Part shown: piece after piece, positions 1 to 7,409 of the stretch
How the letters are laid out: every line of letters begins with the position of its first letter
How positions within the stretch are numbered: position 1 is the first letter of the stretch
From: Tunturiibacter empetritectus
GTDB lineage: Bacteria > Acidobacteriota > Terriglobia > Terriglobales > Acidobacteriaceae
Assembly: GCF_013410875.1 (NCBI RefSeq)
Contig: NZ_JACCCU010000003.1
Location: 248,001 to 312,000, forward strand
Direction of reading: 5' to 3'
Length of the DNA stretch: 64,000 nucleotides
The notes under the pieces: generated by a model
What the model saw: only the letters and a program-made list of their open reading frames with translations
Told to the model about the DNA's origin: nothing
Database searches by the model: none
Position numbers and translations under genes: made by a program

Positions 1-381
1 CGGAGCAGCGATGGTTGCCGCGGATTCCTTGGAGATAACGCCAGTGTCGACGGCACGATCTTTTACGTCAACCAGGTTGTGCTGGTTGAGGATGGCCATC
101 GCCTTGGGCACGTCTTCTTTTGCGGCGCGGAGGGTGAGGACGACTCCGCCGGATTCGACGGCTTTCGCGTAGACGGTCGCTTCATGCTGTTCGATGTCGC
201 CACCGAAGAGGCGGTGCCAGAGGCCTGGTTCGCGCAAGGCGGTATCGCTCGTGGGGAGATCTTTTCCGCTGACGATGCTGATCTCGTCATCATGAAAACC
301 TGCGTGCTGGAGGTTGGTCTCGGCTGCCTGCGCATGATCTGCAGTATCGAATAGAGTGACGATCTTCTCGTAGGTGCTCAT
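1..381 (-). CDS. General stress protein, YsnF/DUF2382-type N-terminal region (partial)
   Basis: The 3' end runs off the window, so only the first 127 codons are seen. The protein starts MSTYEKIVTLFDTADHAQ. This is the usual N-terminal domain of YsnF-like general stress proteins: a ferredoxin-like fold in which the 'FDTADHAQAAETNL' helix is followed by 'HAGFHDDEISIV'. Family members normally carry a DUF2382 domain further on, which would lie outside the window. The start ATG overlaps the stop of the upstream DUF2382 gene by four bases (ATGA), so the two genes are translationally coupled in one operon. The function is not known beyond association with general stress responses. The family call is from pattern recognition only. 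Confidence 0.75.
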   Translation of the reverse strand, partial: MSTYEKIVTLFDTADHAQAAETNLQHAGFHDDEISIVSGKDLPTSDTALREPGLWHRLFGGDIEQHEATVYAKAVESGGVVLTLRAAKEDVPKAMAILNQHNLVDVKDRAVDTGVISKESAATIAAP

Positions 382-863
382 CGGTATTCCTTTCTGGGTT
401 CGGCTGCATTGGATTGAGCCCCCGCTTCAGGGACTGCAGGTTGTTCTATGGGGAGGCGAGTGACCTGGGCTTCCTGCCTCCGCAATGTGACTGATTCCTG
501 ATACCGCTCTGTTTTTCTAATCCGTCGAATGTGCACTTCTTCTTTGAGTACCAAGTGCCGTTCCACTTTGAGGACTTCTTCAACGACGGGGATGATGGTG
601 ACATCGCCTTCCTGACGTATGGAGGGCATGACCTCGACTTGTCGGTCGATGGGGACGTGTTCGACCTCAACTTTTTCCTGCTGCAGGAGCTCATCAACCA
701 GTTGCTGGTGGGTATGAGTGACGCGGGAGACGCGCACGCGCGCGGTTTCGACGACACGCTTGGCGACGGAGAGCTCTTCTTCAAAGACCGGGATGACAGT
801 TTCGCGGTCGACTCTTGTGACTGCGGTGTCGACCGCGTCCGAGTGATCAAGGGACGGATTCAT
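378..863 (-). CDS. DUF2382 (YsnF/AvaK C-terminal domain) protein
   Basis: A 161-residue protein made almost entirely of one DUF2382 domain. Two copies of the sub-motif 'VIPVFEEEL' / 'IIPVVEEVL' stand about 75 residues apart, each followed by a run of alternating charged residues such as KRVVETARVRVSR and ERHLVLKEEVHIRR. This pattern is typical of the beta-rich DUF2382 repeat found in cyanobacterial AvaK and Bacillus YsnF. It ends in an ATGA overlap with the next YsnF-like gene, so the two form one operon. DUF2382 proteins are linked to general stress; no catalytic residues are known. A possible ribosome site (GAGG) lies about 9 bases before the start. Confidence 0.8.
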   Translation of the reverse strand: MNPSLDHSDAVDTAVTRVDRETVIPVFEEELSVAKRVVETARVRVSRVTHTHQQLVDELLQQEKVEVEHVPIDRQVEVMPSIRQEGDVTIIPVVEEVLKVERHLVLKEEVHIRRIRKTERYQESVTLRRQEAQVTRLPIEQPAVPEAGAQSNAAEPRKEYR

Positions 864-907
864 GATGAAGAACCTCGAAGCAAAGCGTTGGGTTGGGGAG
901 ATGGTTG

Positions 908-2125
908 CTACTTAGCCGTGACCAACATGGAGATGCGGCGGTTGAGGGCTCGACCTTCCGCGGTGGAGTTGTCAGCTACTGGGTGCTCGTCGCCGTATCC
1001 TTTGGCGACCAGTCTGTTTCGGGCGATGCCCATCGTCTCCAATTGAGTGACGACGCTGTTGGCGCGATCCTGAGAGAGCTTCAGGTTCTGCGCGGCGTTA
1101 CCGGTGTTGTCGGTGTAGCCGCCAATAGTGAGATGGACAGCAGGGTAGGCTTTGAGGATGGCGGCGATATTGTTGAGTTGATCAGTGGACTGGGGCTGCA
1201 GGGAAGCAGAACCAGTGTCGAAGAGGAGACGGTCGAAGTCGAACCAGGAAGTTTTGTCAGGAGTGCGGGCTGGGTCTTTAATGAAGGCGAGGAGTTTACC
1301 CTCAACGCCGCGCTCGGGGATGCGAAGGGTGGTGGAGTCGGGCAGGGCGGCGTCAACCAAGGTACCAAGGTCGGTGCCGGTGGAAGAGGTGATTGTGGCC
1401 GGGGCTGGAGTGGGTACGGCGGGAACGGTTGTGTCGGGTTGCGTGGCGACTGTGGGCTGGTGCGAACGATACCACCAGAAACCCAGCACAAGTGCGAGCG
1501 CCAGCAGGCCGAGGAGCCAGGGCAGGATGGAGCGACGCTCTTCGACTCGCACGGACTGAGCTATGACCGGGTTGACGTCGACTTTATGCGTGGAGACGGG
1601 GACAGGCTGGCGGTGGAAACTTTCCGGCAGTAGGCCCTTCAACGCGTCACTTTCGCGTGCGAGGAAGCCTGGGAGAGTACTCAGGCTAACGCTGCCGTCG
1701 CGAACCTTACTGCCGATGAAACCAAGCGCCGTCTGTGCGCCGATTGCCAGAAGACTTGAGGCCGCCGCGGAACGCAGGCCCGTCTGGCTGCCAAGCGCCT
1801 CTGTGATGGAGCTTAGCCTGCCACCGAAGATCGTCGAGAGGAACTGGGAGCTTCCTGTGAGGAAGGGAGAGGTGGGGTTGGTGAGGGAGCCGTTAGAGAG
1901 CGCAGAGCTGACGGCGTTCTCCGGGGTTGCCGAAGCCTGCTTCAAGACCTGGCTGAGAAAGCCCTGATCGCCCGCTTTCTGCGAAAGACCGCTGACGACG
2001 GTGGCTATGGAAGACTGAATGCCATCGAGGACAGTTGTTTCCGAGGCCCCGAAGTGGCTGGCAATGCTCTGAATTGACTGAGCGGGGAGGGCAGCGGAGA
2101 GGGTTGCGAGCGAGGAGTTCTGCAC
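908..2125 (-). CDS. DUF937-OmpA fusion envelope protein
   Basis: About 405 residues. Residues 1-150 resemble the DUF937/YidB helical domain, with repeated glycine-bounded helices such as 'HFGASETTVLDGIQ' and 'ALGSQTGLRSAAASSLL'. A single membrane helix (PWLLGLLALALVLGFWW) follows near residue 205. After a Pro/Thr/Ala-rich linker comes a C-terminal OmpA-like peptidoglycan-binding domain with the signature 'TDNTGNAAQNLKLSQDRA' and the closing 'NRRISMLV'. The expected role is an inner-membrane-anchored protein that holds the cell wall. A start ten codons upstream (ATG at 2155) is possible. I prefer GTG at 2125 because a perfect AGGAGG lies 8 bases before it (2134-2139). Confidence 0.85.
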   Translation of the reverse strand: MQNSSLATLSAALPAQSIQSIASHFGASETTVLDGIQSSIATVVSGLSQKAGDQGFLSQVLKQASATPENAVSSALSNGSLTNPTSPFLTGSSQFLSTIFGGRLSSITEALGSQTGLRSAAASSLLAIGAQTALGFIGSKVRDGSVSLSTLPGFLARESDALKGLLPESFHRQPVPVSTHKVDVNPVIAQSVRVEERRSILPWLLGLLALALVLGFWWYRSHQPTVATQPDTTVPAVPTPAPATITSSTGTDLGTLVDAALPDSTTLRIPERGVEGKLLAFIKDPARTPDKTSWFDFDRLLFDTGSASLQPQSTDQLNNIAAILKAYPAVHLTIGGYTDNTGNAAQNLKLSQDRANSVVTQLETMGIARNRLVAKGYGDEHPVADNSTAEGRALNRRISMLVTAK

Positions 2126-2385
2126 GGGTGTTGCCTCCTGGGGATGGAAAAGCATGGTCCGTCGTTCCTGTTTCGAGGCTAGCCTATGCCCCTTCTCTCC
2201 GATGACGCAAGCATGTGCGAATAATTTTTACAATAGATTTTTAGCTGCATGAATTACTTGTTTGATACTCCCTGCTCGGTTTGCACCAGACTTGGGGCGC
2301 TAACTGGTGTAAAAGCGGGGGGAGGCGTTCAAGGGGGGTAGGCGCTTGTGAGACCATTTCGCTAAGTAACAACGTAAAGGATGCG

Positions 2386-3657
2386 ATGAACGCGGGGCGG
2401 ATAAAAGTTACGGTCGGGGTTTGTGGTGGGATTGCGGCTTATAAGTCGGTGGAGCTGGTACGTCTGCTGCAGGATGCAGGATATGACCCGCATGTGGTGA
2501 TGACGTCTGCGGCAGAGGAGTTTGTGCGGCCGCTGACCTTTGCGGCGATCTCCGGGCATAAAGTGATTACTTCTCTATGGGGCGAGGAGGCAGGGACGGG
2601 GTCGGCTGAGGACGATGAGCCGGTGGAACACAGCAGCGTGGAGCATATTCAGGCGGCACAATCGACGCGTTTGCTGGTGGTAGCTCCGGCGACGGCGAAT
2701 ATGCTGGCGAAGTTTGCGCATGGACTGGCAGATGACTTTCTTTCCACGATGTACCTGGCGACGACGGCTCCGGTGATCGTTGCTCCGGCGATGAACGTTA
2801 ATATGTGGGAGCACCCGGCGGTGCAGGCGAATGTGGCGACGCTGCGAGCGCGTGGAGTGAAAGTGATTGAGCCGGGGAGCGGGTATCTGGCCTGCGGGAT
2901 GGTTGGAGGCGGAAGGCTGGCGGAGCCGACGGAGATTGTCGCGGCGATTGTGGAGACATTGGCTGAGGGCACCGAGGGCGCGGTGGGTCAGGGCCGGGAC
3001 TTCACCGGAGAGACAGTGCTGGTGACCGCAGGGGGGACTCGGGAGGCGATCGATCCGGTGCGGTTTATCGGGAACCGTTCGAGCGGGCGGATGGGGTACG
3101 CAGTCGCAACGGCGGCAAGGAGACGTGGCGCGAAGGTGATGTTGATCAGTGCCCCGACCGGACTGCCCTGTCCTGCGGGAGTTGAGGTAGAGCATGTGGT
3201 AACCGTGGAGGATATGCGGGCGGCTGTGATGGCTCGGCTGAATGAGATGACGGTAGTGGTGATGGCGGCGGCAGTAAGTGACTACCGGGTGAAAGATGTC
3301 GCGGGTCAGAAGATGAAGCGTGAGGGGGCGCAGGCGGTCTCGCTGGAGCTGGCTGGAACTGTGGATATTTTGCGCGAGGTCGTCGGGCGGCGGCGGGACG
3401 GAACGCTGGTGGTAGGGTTTGCGGCCGAGACCGAGAATGCCGTGGCGAATGGACGCGCCAAGCTGGAGCGCAAGGGCGTGGATGCGGTGGTGGTCAACGA
3501 TGTCTCGAAGGATGGAATCGGGTTCGATTCTGAGCAGAATGCGGGCAGCTTTCTGACCAAGGACGGCACGGTTGAGTTTCCGGTGATGAGCAAGACGGAG
3601 ATGGCGGAGCGAATTCTGGACGAGGTACTAAAGCTGCGGATTGGGGCTGCACACTGA
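2386..3657 (+). CDS. coaBC: Bifunctional phosphopantothenoylcysteine decarboxylase / phosphopantothenate-cysteine ligase
   Basis: Coenzyme A biosynthesis. The N-terminal flavoprotein domain (CoaC) removes CO2 from phosphopantothenoylcysteine, and the C-terminal domain (CoaB) joins phosphopantothenate to cysteine using CTP. Visible landmarks are 'VGVCGGIAAYKSVELVR' near the start, the CoaC signature 'APAMNVNMWEHPAVQ', the conserved Cys in 'GYLACGMVGGGRLAEP', and in CoaB 'VTAGGTREAIDPVRFIGNRS' followed by 'VVVMAAAVSDYRV'. Length (423 residues) is normal. An open frame extends upstream to 2281, but the ATG at 2386 has AAAGG at the right distance and gives the usual N-terminus. It appears to be single-gene or the first gene of its unit. 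Confidence 0.95.
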   Translation: MNAGRIKVTVGVCGGIAAYKSVELVRLLQDAGYDPHVVMTSAAEEFVRPLTFAAISGHKVITSLWGEEAGTGSAEDDEPVEHSSVEHIQAAQSTRLLVVAPATANMLAKFAHGLADDFLSTMYLATTAPVIVAPAMNVNMWEHPAVQANVATLRARGVKVIEPGSGYLACGMVGGGRLAEPTEIVAAIVETLAEGTEGAVGQGRDFTGETVLVTAGGTREAIDPVRFIGNRSSGRMGYAVATAARRRGAKVMLISAPTGLPCPAGVEVEHVVTVEDMRAAVMARLNEMTVVVMAAAVSDYRVKDVAGQKMKREGAQAVSLELAGTVDILREVVGRRRDGTLVVGFAAETENAVANGRAKLERKGVDAVVVNDVSKDGIGFDSEQNAGSFLTKDGTVEFPVMSKTEMAERILDEVLKLRIGAAH

Positions 3658-3766
3658 GGGATCTGTCTCCGTGGAGTGTTCCTTCCTTCCGAAGAGGATC
3701 CCTCGCGGGGTACAATTCGCGGACTCCCGTGCACCGGGGACGCGCGAACTAGTAAACTAACGGCAC

Positions 3767-4396
3767 ATGAGTTTCCGTAAAGCGTTCCTCCTTCTTGCCG
3801 CCCTTGCCCTTGTCAGTGTCTCCTCCGCTCACGCGCAATTCGGCGTTTACGGGATGTTCACCGTAGATCGGCTGAGCAATATTAAGTCTTCGCCTCTACC
3901 CGCGCCCACGACGACCGGACCGAACGCACGGACCGACACAGCTGATCCTCTAGGCGGCACAGGCGGTATCTACTACGATTTCAAGAAGCTCGGACCTATC
4001 ACGCTTGGGGCTGATCTGCGCGGCAGCATCCTAACCACCAAGCGAGGCGCCAATGTCAGTTTTAACGATAATGGGACGCGCATTTACTCCGTCTTGGGCG
4101 GAGTTCGTGCTGCCATTCATACTCCTAAGAATTGGCTAAAACCTTACGTTCAAGGTTCGGTAGGACTTGGCCGAAGCGATTATGGTCTCTCGTATACAAC
4201 ATCCACTGGCCAAAACATTCTTTACAACAACTTCGAATATGAGGGACTGGCTGGGCTGGATCTCAAGCTGCTGCCGATCATGGATTGGAGAGTTGCCGAG
4301 TTCGGGTACGGAGGGTTGGATCCTTTTGGGAATTACAGCCACAACTACCCGATCAAACAGGTCAGCATGGGGTTTGTCTTTCATCTTCCGTTCTAA
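3767..4396 (+). CDS. Secreted outer-membrane beta-barrel protein
   Basis: 209 residues with a clear signal peptide (MSFRKAFLLLAALALVSVSSAHA, cut before QFGVY). The mature part alternates polar and aromatic/hydrophobic residues in short strands (YYDFKKLG, PITLGADLRGSI, KPYVQGSVGLGRSDYG, VSMGFVFHLPF) and ends in Phe. This is typical of small eight-stranded outer-membrane barrels. Function unknown; the general class is an OmpW/OmpA-type porin-like barrel. No Shine-Dalgarno is seen. A TAAACT hexamer (3753-3758) lies 8 bases before the ATG and could be the -10 of a nearly leaderless transcript. Confidence 0.75.
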   Translation: MSFRKAFLLLAALALVSVSSAHAQFGVYGMFTVDRLSNIKSSPLPAPTTTGPNARTDTADPLGGTGGIYYDFKKLGPITLGADLRGSILTTKRGANVSFNDNGTRIYSVLGGVRAAIHTPKNWLKPYVQGSVGLGRSDYGLSYTTSTGQNILYNNFEYEGLAGLDLKLLPIMDWRVAEFGYGGLDPFGNYSHNYPIKQVSMGFVFHLPF

Positions 4397-4423
4397 GAGC
4401 GCGGGCTCACGAGAGAATAGTGC

Positions 4424-5023
4424 ATGCGCTTAGCTCTCTTTGGTGGAAGCTTCGACCCTCCGCATCATGGACATCTTGCCATCGCGACCGCAGCTGCAGA
4501 TGAGTTTGCGCTGGATAGCGTTTTTTTTGCTCCTGCTGGGCGTCAACCTTTGAAGCTTGATGGCACGGTGACTTCATTCGAAGACAGGCTCGCGATGGTG
4601 AAGCTTGCGTGTCTTGAGGACGCTCGATTTGCGGCCTCTGCGCTCGATGCGCCTCGATCCGACGGCGCACCGAACTACACCGTGGAGACTCTGAGCGGGT
4701 TGGCACGGAGAATGCCAGCAGCCACACTCTTCAATCTAGTGGGAGCGGACAGCTTCCTCGGCCTGCCGCGATGGCACGAACCCGAACGTCTGCTGGAGCT
4801 CGCCGAGTGGATCGTGGTGAGCCGGCCGGGGTTTCCGATCCAGGATCTTTCTTCGTTGGGGCTCGATGTGCATCAGCAGAGCCGCGTTCATCTGCTCGAT
4901 ACCGTACAAGACGATACTGCAGCCACTGACCTTCGCGAACGGCTGGAAGCGGGTGATCCTTGTGTCGACCTGATTGCGCCGGGTGTTCTGAATTACATAC
5001 AGAGCCACCATCTTTATCGATAG
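4424..5023 (+). CDS. nadD: Nicotinate-nucleotide adenylyltransferase
   Basis: Adenylates nicotinic acid mononucleotide with ATP in NAD synthesis. The N-terminal nucleotidyltransferase motif GGSFDPPHHGH (HxGH) is intact, and 'FFAPAGRQPLK' and 'NYTVETLSGL' follow. The late 'VVSRPGF' is also typical. At 199 residues the length is normal. The C-terminal ISxTxxR motif is replaced by a divergent 'TAATDLRERLEAGDPCVDLIAPGVLNYI', but the ending 'YIQSHHLY' matches the family. It lies 27 bases after the barrel gene on the same strand. Confidence 0.93.
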   Translation: MRLALFGGSFDPPHHGHLAIATAAADEFALDSVFFAPAGRQPLKLDGTVTSFEDRLAMVKLACLEDARFAASALDAPRSDGAPNYTVETLSGLARRMPAATLFNLVGADSFLGLPRWHEPERLLELAEWIVVSRPGFPIQDLSSLGLDVHQQSRVHLLDTVQDDTAATDLRERLEAGDPCVDLIAPGVLNYIQSHHLYR

Positions 5024-5184
5024 GCAGACCCATTCTGAGCCTTGGTTTTCGTCACCGCGAAACTTTGTTTTGCTCGAAACTTTCTGGAATGGAAGTGTGT
5101 CTGTACAAGTATTGCGCCTTATCAAGGATCCTTTTCGCTAGTTAACCGGCCGCTTTTGTGCGTGCAGCAGAATCGTAACTTTCT

Positions 5185-6576
5185 ATGGCTGAGCTTTTGT
5201 CACCTCCCTCACTCCCCACGTTTCGCGATCCGGCGGGCAGCATCGAAGTTCGTCCCGATGGAGCTTACCGGAGCGTGCGAGCTCCTTTCGACGCGGAGAT
5301 TCTTACGTTCCTGGCGACTCCGCTCGCTACGGATTTAGTTGCGCAGGGACGGCTTGTGGCTAGCGAGGTCGTGTCATCCCCTGACGCTGAGATGCTGGTG
5401 CTACGCCATCCGCGCATCTCGTTCCAGTCCTACCCATGGGAGTGGAGTCCAAGAATGTGGCTTGCTGCGGCAGAACTTACTCTGACTCTGTGCAGTGATC
5501 TGGTCGAACAGGGCTGGCAGCTGAAGGACGCAACGCCATTAAATGTGCTGTTCCAGGGAGCGCGACCGGTCTTTGTCGACGTGCTTTCGATCGAACGCAG
5601 AGAGCCGCATCAGCCGATCTGGCTGGCGTACGGCCAGTTCGTCCGAACGTTTCTGTTGCCAATGCTGGCCTACTCCCGGCTGGGGTGGCCTCTGCGAACC
5701 TCGCTAACCCGTCGCGATGGATATGAACCGGAGGAGGTCTACCCGGCACTTTCGCTTGCTTCGCGGCTGCGGCGGCCTGCCCTCTCGACCGTGACGCTAC
5801 CGTCGCTGCTCGCGAAGACGAAGAAGGGTAGGACAGGCAAGGGGACGCCGCAATCCTTGAGAGATCCCGACCTTGCGAAACAGATTCTGCTAAAGACTAT
5901 AAGGACGCTGCTGGAAGACATGCGGCATGTGACGCCGTCCCACCGCTTGTCGACTTGGTCGCACTACGCTGAGACGGCAAGCCACTACAGCGAGGAAGAC
6001 CATGCCGGCAAGCGCAGATTTGTGAGCGATGCACTGGGGAGTGCGCGCCCTGCGAAGGTGCTCGATGTGGGCGGCAACACCGGGGTGTATTCGAATCTGG
6101 CCGCGGATGCCGGTGCCGAGGTGGTCTCGATCGACACGGACCTGCATGCGATCGATCGTCTGTATTCTGGCCTGAAGGGGACCGGAAAAAATATCCTTCC
6201 GTTGTGCGTCGATCTTGCTCACCCCAGCCCGGCTACTGGATGGGAGAACCGGGAGAGTGTTTCCTTCCTGAGCCGTTGTGCAGGCCACTTCGACACGGTG
6301 ATCATGCTCGCCGTACTGCACCATCTGCTGCTGCACAATCAGATTCCGATGGACCGCATCGCCGAACTCTGCAGCGAGCTGACGACGCAACACCTGATTG
6401 TGGAATGGGTGCCCGCGACGGATCCGAAGTTTCGTGAGCTTTTGCGCGGGCGCGATGTACTTTACCGACACATTACCGAAACGGCATTTCGCGAGGCCTT
6501 CGGGAGGCACTTCACGGTCTCAGAGGAGTTGACGCTGGCAAATAGGCGCATCTTGTTTCACCTTCAGAAACGATAG
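5185..6576 (+). CDS. Two-domain protein: kinase-like N-terminal region fused to SAM methyltransferase
   Basis: 463 residues. The C-terminal half is a class I SAM-dependent methyltransferase: motif I is 'VLDVGGNTGVYS' (about residue 292), the acidic end of strand 2 is 'VVSIDTD', and 'FDTVIMLAVLHHLLL' lies in strand 4/5. The N-terminal 220 residues contain 'LKDATPLNVLFQGARPVFVD', which resembles the catalytic loop (DxxxxN) and metal-binding Asp of protein-kinase-like and aminoglycoside-phosphotransferase folds. This suggests a fused kinase-like domain, possibly degenerate. The substrate is unknown. No convincing Shine-Dalgarno is visible before the ATG. It stands alone on the plus strand between nadD and rsfS. 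Confidence 0.75.
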   Translation: MAELLSPPSLPTFRDPAGSIEVRPDGAYRSVRAPFDAEILTFLATPLATDLVAQGRLVASEVVSSPDAEMLVLRHPRISFQSYPWEWSPRMWLAAAELTLTLCSDLVEQGWQLKDATPLNVLFQGARPVFVDVLSIERREPHQPIWLAYGQFVRTFLLPMLAYSRLGWPLRTSLTRRDGYEPEEVYPALSLASRLRRPALSTVTLPSLLAKTKKGRTGKGTPQSLRDPDLAKQILLKTIRTLLEDMRHVTPSHRLSTWSHYAETASHYSEEDHAGKRRFVSDALGSARPAKVLDVGGNTGVYSNLAADAGAEVVSIDTDLHAIDRLYSGLKGTGKNILPLCVDLAHPSPATGWENRESVSFLSRCAGHFDTVIMLAVLHHLLLHNQIPMDRIAELCSELTTQHLIVEWVPATDPKFRELLRGRDVLYRHITETAFREAFGRHFTVSEELTLANRRILFHLQKR

Positions 6577-6692
6577 GGCATGGGAGCGATCAGAGAATCT
6601 TGGTGCGTGGAGATGAAGTTGCCAGTTTCCGTGCGCTTTAGACGCTGGCTTCCGAGGCCGCAACCCGCTACCATGGAACTCCAAGGAGTCTC

Positions 6693-7262
6693 ATGCCCTC
6701 AATTGAAAGCAATCAGCTGCTGCTTGCTGCCGCTGCCGCCTGCGAAGACAAGAAAGCTGAAGATATCCGCATCCTCGCGCTGGATCCAGCCGAGAGCGGC
6801 CTGACCGATTACTTCCTGATCTGCAACGGAACCAACGACCGACAGAACGTGGCCATCACCGATGAGATTGAGTTGCGCCTGAAGCGCGAGTTTGGGGTTT
6901 ATCCCAACTCTGTCGAAGGACGCCGCCAGGGCGAATGGATTTTGATGGACTATGTCGATTTCATCGTCCATGTTTTCTCTGCGGAGAAGCGCGCATTTTA
7001 TGGATTGGAACGGCTTCGTAAGTCAGCGACCACAATCAGTGTGGCGGATCTTGATGCCGAAGTAAGCTCCCGAATCAAGGAGAGTCGCTTGAAGAAATCA
7101 CAGACGAAAACTCCAGCTAAGCAAGCGGTTAAGAAAAATACTGCGAAGACAGCCATAACAACTACCGCGAAAAAGTCGATTGTCAAGAAAGCCGCATCGA
7201 AAAAGACCGCAGCCAAGGTTGCGTCAAAGAAGACTCTTCCGAAGAAGACCTCAAAGAAATAG
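6693..7262 (+). CDS. rsfS: Ribosome silencing factor RsfS with a long lysine/alanine tail
   Basis: Residues 1-115 are a standard RsfS (Iojap/DUF143) domain, with 'DPAESGLTDYFLICNGTND', 'VEGRRQGEWILMDYVDFIVHVF' and 'RAFYGLERL'. RsfS binds ribosomal protein uL14 and blocks subunit joining when nutrients are low. Residues about 125-189 are an unusual tail of Lys/Ala/Thr repeats such as 'KKTAAKVASKKTLPKKTSKK', like histone H1 or AlgP tails. Normal RsfS is about 105-120 residues. AAGGAG sits just before the ATG. A strong hairpin terminator lies about 100 bases downstream. Confidence 0.93.
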   Translation: MPSIESNQLLLAAAAACEDKKAEDIRILALDPAESGLTDYFLICNGTNDRQNVAITDEIELRLKREFGVYPNSVEGRRQGEWILMDYVDFIVHVFSAEKRAFYGLERLRKSATTISVADLDAEVSSRIKESRLKKSQTKTPAKQAVKKNTAKTAITTTAKKSIVKKAASKKTAAKVASKKTLPKKTSKK

Positions 7263-7358
7263 GCCCCTTGCGGCGTGCCTGGAATGTTAGTTGATTTGTT
7301 GTGAGCTTTATTCGTGAGATGAGGCGTCTTCGATTGAGTTGCACGACCAAAGACAGAG

Positions 7359-7388
7359 AAAGGCGGAGAGCCAAAGCTCTCCGCCTTT
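7359..7388. terminator. Bidirectional intrinsic terminator between rsfS and the TonB receptor gene
   Basis: A perfect 13-bp stem (AAAGGCGGAGAGC with GCTCTCCGCCTTT) and a 4-base loop, followed on the plus strand by CTTTT. It sits between two convergent genes and can serve both. Confidence 0.9.
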
Positions 7389-7409
7389 CTTTTGGTTATG
7401 CAGCCAAGG

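Noticed and set aside
893..1633. 246-codon open frame on the plus strand opposite the OmpA-family gene
   Set aside because: Gly/Val-rich shadow of the real minus-strand OmpA domain.
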